A DNA stretch of 38,413 bases from the NCBI RefSeq assembly GCF_024125445.1, contig NZ_JAMXWM010000037.1, forward strand, positions 1 through 38,413, in the 5' to 3' direction. A program made the translations under genes and the position numbers. The notes below the pieces were generated by a model. That model was given only the letters and a program-made list of their open reading frames with translations. It ran no database searches and was not told the DNA's origin. This DNA is from Sporolactobacillus shoreicorticis (GTDB taxonomy: Bacteria > Bacillota > Bacilli > Bacillales > Sporolactobacillaceae). This document shows, one piece after another, positions 33,909-38,413 of the stretch; position 1 is the stretch's first letter; each line of letters begins with the position of its first letter.

Positions 33909-35648
33909 TTACCCGACCAGACTGTGTACTCGGTCCATAACGGCCTTTTTCACTGCATTAAATTTCTTATCGCGGTCAGCTGCATCACTGCCCTTGACAC
34001 CGAAATAGAATTTAATTTTCGGTTCTGTCCCTGAAGGACGCAGGCAGAACCAACAACCATCACTTAGCTTGTATTTCAGTACATTGGATACAGGTAGTTC
34101 AATCGTCGATGTCGCACCTGCTACTACATCCACCGCTTCGGATTTTTTATAATCTTCGATCACCGCTACGGGAACGCCTGCTACTTCATCAGGCGGCTGA
34201 TTACGAAAATCATTCATGATTGAATCGATCTCTTCCTTCCCGCTGATTCCTTTTAACGTAAGCGATTCAAGCCCTTCTTCAAAATAGCCGTACTGCTTGA
34301 ATACATCCTGAAGTGCGTCGTAGAAGGATTTTCCTTGCGACTTGAAGTATGCTGCAGCTTCGCAGGCAAACAGCGCCGCTTGAACAGCATCTTTATCGCG
34401 TACAAAGGAGCCGATCAGATAACCGTAGCTCTCCTCATAGCCGAACAGGAAACTGTACTTGCCGCTTTGTTCATACTCGTGGATTTTCTCACCGATGAAT
34501 TTAAATCCGGTCAGTGTGTCAATCGTCGGAATGCCGAATGCTTCCGCAATTGTCCGTCCGATTTCAGAGGTCACAATTGTCTTGACAACAACACCGTTCT
34601 TCGGCAGCAATCCTTTTTCCTTCTTCTGTGTCAGCAAATAGTTTAATAGGACAGCGCCAGTCTGGTTGCCCGTCAGAACAACATATTCGCCTTGATTATT
34701 TTTGACCGCAACCCCAAGCCGGTCGGAGTCCGGATCGGTACCGATCAGAAGATCTGCATCCAGCTTCTTGCCGTATTCAATGGCTATTTTGAATGCAGCA
34801 TGCTCTTCAGGATTCGGTGATTTTACCGTTGAAAATTCCGGATCGGGTTCTGCCTGTTCTTTTACGACGGTTACATTGGTGAAGCCCCAGTTCTTTAATC
34901 CGTCAACAATCGGATGATAGCTTGTTCCATGAAGCGGCGTGTAGACAATTTTCAAATTGGAGCCGACCTTTTGAATGACACCCGGATTAAGCGACAGAGT
35001 CTTTACCTTCTTTTGATAGGCCTGATCAACTTTCTCTCCGACTACCTCCAGAACACCACTTTTCTTCAGTTCATCCACATCCGCAACTTGCACTTCTAAT
35101 TCATCCTTCACGGATGCGACGAAGCGAATCACTTCATCGGCCTCTGCCGGTGGAAGCTGACCGCCAAATTCATTGTATACCTTATAACCGTTGTATTGAG
35201 GCGGATTATGGCTTGCCGTAATCACAATACCCGAGAATGCATTTAAGAAGCGCACGGCAAAAGATAAAACCGGCGTCGGCCGCAGTGCATCGAATATATA
35301 AGTCTTGATTCCATGAGCGCCTAACGTCCTTGCTGCTTCCAATGTAAATTCTGCAGAGAAATGACGCGGATCATGTGCAATCACAACGCCTCTTTTTACC
35401 GCTTCTTCTCCGGCATTGAGAATATAACGTGCCAGACCTTCTGAAGCTTTGCGAATCGTATAGATATTTAAGCGGTTTGTGCCCGGTCCGATTTCACCAC
35501 GCATACCGCCTGTTCCGAACTCAAGATTTGTATAGAAGCAGTCCTCGAGCTTTTCAGGATCTTTAGCAAGTGCATCCAATTGTTTTCTCAGATCCGCATC
35601 CAAAGCCGCATTGGACTTCCACTTCTCATACACCGTTTTCCAACCCAT
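33909..35648 (-). CDS. pgcA: Phospho-sugar mutase (PgcA-like alpha-phosphoglucomutase)
   Basis: A 579-residue member of the alpha-D-phosphohexomutase superfamily, matching B. subtilis PgcA in length and in EFGTGGMRGEIGPGTNRLNIYT. The phosphorylated serine is S146 in TASHNPPQYNGYKVY, the metal loop is GTDPDSDRLG, the sugar loop is GYEESYGY, and the phosphate-binding loop is RPSGTEPKIK near the C-terminus. It interconverts glucose 6- and 1-phosphate, feeding UDP-glucose and wall-polymer synthesis. The frame is open to 35702, but the extra start there is a GTG without ribosome binding site; the ATG at 35646-35648 follows GGGGTGA and fits the family N-terminus. Confidence 0.94.
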   Translation of the reverse strand: MGWKTVYEKWKSNAALDADLRKQLDALAKDPEKLEDCFYTNLEFGTGGMRGEIGPGTNRLNIYTIRKASEGLARYILNAGEEAVKRGVVIAHDPRHFSAEFTLEAARTLGAHGIKTYIFDALRPTPVLSFAVRFLNAFSGIVITASHNPPQYNGYKVYNEFGGQLPPAEADEVIRFVASVKDELEVQVADVDELKKSGVLEVVGEKVDQAYQKKVKTLSLNPGVIQKVGSNLKIVYTPLHGTSYHPIVDGLKNWGFTNVTVVKEQAEPDPEFSTVKSPNPEEHAAFKIAIEYGKKLDADLLIGTDPDSDRLGVAVKNNQGEYVVLTGNQTGAVLLNYLLTQKKEKGLLPKNGVVVKTIVTSEIGRTIAEAFGIPTIDTLTGFKFIGEKIHEYEQSGKYSFLFGYEESYGYLIGSFVRDKDAVQAALFACEAAAYFKSQGKSFYDALQDVFKQYGYFEEGLESLTLKGISGKEEIDSIMNDFRNQPPDEVAGVPVAVIEDYKKSEAVDVVAGATSTIELPVSNVLKYKLSDGCWFCLRPSGTEPKIKFYFGVKGSDAADRDKKFNAVKKAVMDRVHSLVG

Positions 35649-35724
35649 GTGCTCACCCCATTTTAAGTTAAAACTTTTCAGTTGATCCAAAGATAATTCC
35701 ACTTAATATTATATATCAAAATAG

Positions 35725-35753
35725 AAAAAACCGCTGTCATTCCTATTAAGCGG
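35725..35753 (-). terminator. Probable terminator after the HAD phosphatase gene
   Basis: On the minus strand CCGCT and AGCGG pair around a 13-base loop and are followed by six T. A second hairpin GCGGGA/TCCCGC just before it could extend the structure. The short stem makes this moderate. Confidence 0.5.
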
Positions 35754-35780
35754 GACAACGAATCATTCCCGCACAGAAAT

Positions 35781-36455
35781 TCACGCTTTTTTTCTTAATT
35801 CAGGTGAAAAGTAACGAATAAGTTTCTCCAAGGACACGTCTTGAAGTGAATTGAAGCTGCCGTCGACGTGACCGAACGGCATTTGCTTGGTGACCGCGTT
35901 TGGAACAACAATGCAGTACATGCCGGCGCGTTTCGCGGCGAGGGATCCGTTGAAGGAATCTTCAATGGCAATAGCTTCTTTTGGATTTACGCCAAGACTA
36001 ATCAACGATTTATTGTACAACGCGGGATCTGGTTTCACTTTTGTAACATCATCCCACGACTTAATACTCATAAAATAATCGGAGAGCCCCAGCCGGCTGA
36101 GGTGCTTGCGTGGCCAGTCCCCCTTTGAACTCGTTGCCAACCCGATCTTCAAACCAAGTTCCTGTGCCTGATTCAGTACTGATTTAACACCGGGAAGCAC
36201 TTCTTCCTTGTCCACCAGTTGATTAAATAAGGCATAACGTTCTTCTTGAAAGGCCTCTCTGTCGATCTTCATATGGGCATGTTCTTCAAGATATCCAATG
36301 GAATCAAATCCGTGTTGCGTTCCGATCGCCTGACTCCAAATGCTGAGCGGAAGCTCCACTTTGTATCGATGAAACAGGTTCTGCATAACCAAATACATGA
36401 TCCGTTCACTATCTAAAATTACTCCGTCAAAATCAAACACAATTGCTTTAATCAT
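35781..36455 (-). CDS. HAD-superfamily hydrolase, beta-phosphoglucomutase-like subfamily
   Basis: A 224-residue HAD phosphatase with an alpha-helical C1 cap. Motif 1 is FDFDGVILDSE (nucleophile D8, acid/base D10), motif 2 ATSSKGDW, motif 3 with VKPDPALY, and motif 4 IAIEDSFNG. The cap sits between motifs 1 and 2, as in YhcW and beta-phosphoglucomutase-like proteins. The substrate cannot be told; sugar phosphates are common for the subfamily. The ATG at 36453-36455 is nine bases after AGAAGGG; a TTG three codons upstream is less likely. It lies next to the phosphohexomutase gene but has its own upstream region, with a 17-base palindrome. Confidence 0.88.
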   Translation of the reverse strand: MIKAIVFDFDGVILDSERIMYLVMQNLFHRYKVELPLSIWSQAIGTQHGFDSIGYLEEHAHMKIDREAFQEERYALFNQLVDKEEVLPGVKSVLNQAQELGLKIGLATSSKGDWPRKHLSRLGLSDYFMSIKSWDDVTKVKPDPALYNKSLISLGVNPKEAIAIEDSFNGSLAAKRAGMYCIVVPNAVTKQMPFGHVDGSFNSLQDVSLEKLIRYFSPELRKKA

Positions 36456-36515
36456 CAAATACAACCCTTCTCAGTGGTCTCGATCTCCATTTTAACATGT
36501 GCACCGTTTATTTCT

Positions 36516-36532
36516 ATATTTGTCACAAATAT
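36516..36532. promoter_or_regulatory. 17-base perfect palindrome upstream of the HAD gene
   Basis: ATATTTGT-C-ACAAATAT is an exact inverted repeat with a single central base, 61 bases upstream of the HAD gene start. The symmetry and length fit a dimeric repressor site. I do not match it to a known consensus (PerR, Zur, Fur, MntR and Rex boxes differ). Confidence 0.4.
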
Positions 36533-36540
36533 TTATTAGA

Positions 36541-36690
36541 AAACTTGACTTCACCAAGTTCCCGGTTCAGATGAAGTCGCCGTTGCGACGGTCATGGATG
36601 GCCTAATGTCCAGTGGGACGCAGAATACGGTAACTTCCGTGTTGTTCAGGAGGTGCGCCTATAGCGGAAGTTCCTTCTAGTCGAAACTCA
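36541..36690 (+). other. GC-richer structured non-coding stretch, unidentified
   Basis: Between two AT-rich flanks this stretch has more G and C and several hairpins: AACTTG/CAAGTT (36542-36560), the overlapping and mutually exclusive GACTTCA/TGAAGTC (36547-36578), GTCGC/GCGAC (36576-36589), and AACTTCCG/CGGAAGTT with a 26-base loop near 36630-36672. One short plus-strand frame (starting MDGLMSSGTQNTV, with no ribosome binding site) runs through it but matches nothing I know. It could be an unannotated small RNA or a fragment of a decayed element. Confidence 0.35.
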
Positions 36691-36821
36691 CTTATTTGCC
36701 GGATTGCTTATGCTAACTTCTGCTGATCTTTTAAGATTTATATTTTCTTTTTTTATAGGCGACTATTCGTGCTCCGGAAGCAAAAATTCATGGTCAATTA
36801 CATCATCTTTGCTGAAAAGCT

Positions 36822-36850
36822 GTCAAAGTTCTGATCAATGTGCATAAACT
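36822..36850 (+). promoter_or_regulatory. Sigma-E-like promoter of yhbH
   Basis: GTCAAAGT (36822-36829) and CATAAACT (36843-36850) are separated by 13 bases, close to the mother-cell sigma-E boxes (GTCATATT and CATACAAT). The boxes lie 70 bases upstream of the yhbH start. Confidence 0.55.
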
Positions 36851-36919
36851 AAATTAATCAACCCTCGAAGTAGCAACATCTTGAACGGCTCATTGTGTAA
36901 ATTAAAGGAGGGATTCAAA

Positions 36920-38080
36920 ATGAGTAACTTCTTAATCTCCGAAGAAGATTGGGATCTGAATCAAAAAGGTGAACAGGATCAGCGCCGGCATGCTGAAAAA
37001 GTTAAGGAAGCAATTAAAAATAATCTTCCTGATCTGATCAGCAGTGAAAATATCGTTCTCTCAGACGGCAAAAAAATGACACGGATCCCGATTCGGTCTT
37101 TGGATGAGTACAAATTACGCTACAATTTTGACAAGACGAAACATGTTGGCCAGGGAGACGGCAAAAGCAAGGTGGGCGATGTCATCGCCAAGGCACCTGG
37201 GAAGCAGCAGGCGCAGCAAGGCGCCGGAAAAGGCAAGGGCGCCGGAGACCGTCCGGGTATCGACTATTATGAAGCAAATGTATCCATTATGGAAATCGAA
37301 AACCTCTTTTTTAAAGAACTGGAACTGCCTCATCTCAAAAGAAAACTGGAAGCCGATATTACAGTCAACAGCCTTGATTATCGCGATATTCGCCGTAAAG
37401 GACTGATGGGTAACATTGACAAAAGGCGTACGATTTTATCGGCAATAAAGCGGAATGCACGATCCGGAAAAGCGCAGATTCATCCGATCCATGAGGAGGA
37501 TCTGAGGTTCAAGACTTGGGAAACGATCGTTAAACCTGAGAGCCGTGCGGTCGTACTCGCACTTATGGACACCAGCGGTTCGATGGGGGTTTGGGAGAAA
37601 TACATTGCACGCAGCTTCTTCTTCTGGATGAATCGTTTTTTGCGGACCAAGTATGAAAAAGTGACCATCCAGTTCATCGCGCATCATACTGAAGCGACGG
37701 TGGTGAGTGAAGAGGATTTCTTCACAAAAGGCGAAAGCGGCGGAACGATCTGCTCTTCGGCTTATATTAAAGCGCTGGAACTGATTCACTCATCGTATCC
37801 GCCGTCAAAATACAATATTTATCCTTTTCATTTTTCCGACGGAGACAACTTATCGTCTGATAATCCGAAATGCACGCGCCTGGTTAATGAAATCATGGAC
37901 ATTACCGATTTCTTCGGATATGGCGAAATTAATCCCTATCATCGATCCAGTACCTTGATGAGCGCTTATCGGAGTATTAAAAACGAAGCTTTTCATTCCT
38001 TCATTTTAAAGCAAAAAAGCGATGTCTACCATGCGATGAAATACTTCTTTCAAAAGGATCCTGAAGGCGAAGTCATTTAA
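36920..38080 (+). CDS. yhbH: YhbH (DUF444) sporulation-associated vWA protein
   Basis: A 386-residue DUF444 protein. The N-terminal half is charged, with a Gly/Gln/Lys-rich low-complexity linker (about 88-112, [17 protein letters not shown]) ahead of [19 protein letters not shown]. The C-terminal half has a von Willebrand A-like domain with the metal site DTSGSMG at 217-223 and FHFSDGDN. The frame is open to 36881, but the ATG at 36920 with AAAGGAGGG eight bases upstream is clearly the start. YhbH belongs to the PrkA-YhbH-SpoVR group (YeaG-YeaH-YcgB in enterobacteria); SpoVR is encoded at 19626-21044, while prkA is not in the window. The protein is soluble and probably made in the mother cell. 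Confidence 0.95.
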   Translation: MSNFLISEEDWDLNQKGEQDQRRHAEKVKEAIKNNLPDLISSENIVLSDGKKMTRIPIRSLDEYKLRYNFDKTKHVGQGDGKSKVGDVIAKAPGKQQAQQGAGKGKGAGDRPGIDYYEANVSIMEIENLFFKELELPHLKRKLEADITVNSLDYRDIRRKGLMGNIDKRRTILSAIKRNARSGKAQIHPIHEEDLRFKTWETIVKPESRAVVLALMDTSGSMGVWEKYIARSFFFWMNRFLRTKYEKVTIQFIAHHTEATVVSEEDFFTKGESGGTICSSAYIKALELIHSSYPPSKYNIYPFHFSDGDNLSSDNPKCTRLVNEIMDITDFFGYGEINPYHRSSTLMSAYRSIKNEAFHSFILKQKSDVYHAMKYFFQKDPEGEVI

Positions 38081-38088
38081 CTTTTGTT

Positions 38089-38115
38089 AAAAGCGCCATT
38101 TCAGGCGCTTTTTTC
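38089..38115 (+). terminator. Terminator after yhbH
   Basis: AAAAGCGCC (38089-38097) and GGCGCTTTT (38104-38112) form a perfect stem with a six-base loop, followed by further T. It lies nine bases after the yhbH stop. Confidence 0.93.
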
Positions 38116-38184
38116 CTGCAATCACCTGGTTACCTCACAAATTCCGTCCTTTGGTCAAGTTCATGAGGGTTCACTTTTTCGTCT

Positions 38185-38280
38185 TCAGCCGGACGGCTTC
38201 AGATTCTGAACCCAAATCGATCCTTCCTCTAATACAACGAACTCCTTCACAATTGCTGTCCCCAGACTCAATCCGCCGCT
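38185..38280 (-). pseudogene. Possible remnant of a histidine kinase ATPase domain
   Basis: A minus-strand frame of 31 codons and a stop reads SGGLSLGTAIVKEFVVLEEG then SIWVQNLKPSG. It resembles the G2 box and end of histidine kinase HATPase domains (pattern GGLGLGLAIVKEFVELHGGSIWVES). No longer frame supports it: upstream codons are interrupted, and the expected catalytic boxes are not in frame. The rest of 38116-38413 contains no convincing gene. It is probably a decayed fragment or a chance resemblance. Confidence 0.35.
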
Positions 38281-38413
38281 CTTCTAAATAAAGTACAAAA
38301 CGCAAGCATTTTACGCATAGCCCCATCGATAATGGAGGCAGCCCTCGTTCATCTCCAACGCGCAACAGATTCGCCCAAAATCACTTATATGCTTCTTTTA
38401 TAGCGATCCGATC

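Noticed and set aside
36541-36690. T-box leader or group II intron end
   Set aside because: No T-box sequence, no specifier-like stem, no domain V-like helix; and the nearest gene start is more than 200 bases away.
38171-38365. Minus-strand frame of 64 codons
   Set aside because: No ribosome binding site, odd composition, and it overlaps in another frame the stretch that looks like a kinase tail.
1-38413. CRISPR arrays, tRNA/rRNA genes, prophage or defence islands
   Set aside because: No regularly spaced direct repeats, no cloverleaf or rRNA-like sequence, and no phage or defence-type protein motifs were found.

Overview
The window reads as chromosomal DNA of a low- to mid-GC, endospore-forming member of the Bacillales (Firmicutes). 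Evidence: SpoVR and YhbH sporulation genes with sigma-E-like promoters, strong AGGAGG-type ribosome binding sites with frequent TTG and GTG starts, a SAM (S-box) riboswitch in front of metE, a yeaC-yeaD-yebA-type cluster and a HemAT-type aerotaxis receptor. A Sporolactobacillus-like relative is a guess only. No rRNA, tRNA, CRISPR array, intact insertion sequence or prophage was seen.

Region 1 (about 0.8-19.2 kb) is the most distinctive part: a double system for salvaging cell-wall sugars. One long minus-strand operon (15535 down to 859) encodes, in transcription order, a binding lipoprotein, two permeases and two ATPases of an Opp/Dpp-type ABC importer, a MurR-type RpiR/SIS regulator, a serine hydrolase of the AmiE/beta-lactamase class, AnmK (broken by a one-base frameshift), a double-GNAT acetyltransferase, the etherase MurQ, a BadF/BadG-type sugar kinase (MurK-like), the exo-muramidase NamZ (DUF1343) and the hexosaminidase NagZ. 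NagZ, NamZ and the serine hydrolase have no signal peptide, so the disaccharide or muropeptide is probably imported whole and dismantled in the cytoplasm. Divergently, on the plus strand, lie murP (PTS EIIBC for MurNAc) and mupG (6-phospho-muramidase), which form the phosphorylating route. Just upstream of murP is the last 31 codons of a second murQ, cut off by a decayed IS1634-type transposase. The two routes therefore appear to share the single intact murQ of the ABC operon.

Region 2 (19.2-25.7 kb, minus strand) holds a small membrane protein, spoVR, and a moxR-DUF58-transglutaminase operon with a good sigma-A promoter and a terminator.

Region 3 (25.9-29.2 kb, minus strand) pairs a HemAT-like globin chemoreceptor with a GGDEF-EAL protein. 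The latter's N-terminal region resembles the same globin fold but lacks the heme-ligand histidine, its GGDEF motif is degenerate (SSDEF) and its EAL motif is intact, suggesting a c-di-GMP phosphodiesterase with a heme-free sensor.

Region 4 (29.4-38.4 kb): metE under a SAM riboswitch, then prfC (RF3), a phosphohexomutase (pgcA-like) and a HAD phosphatase on the minus strand, each followed by a hairpin terminator. Next come a GC-richer structured non-coding stretch, yhbH on the plus strand with a sigma-E-like promoter, and a decayed histidine-kinase fragment at the right edge. The LOG-family gene at the left edge is separate from the salvage operon.
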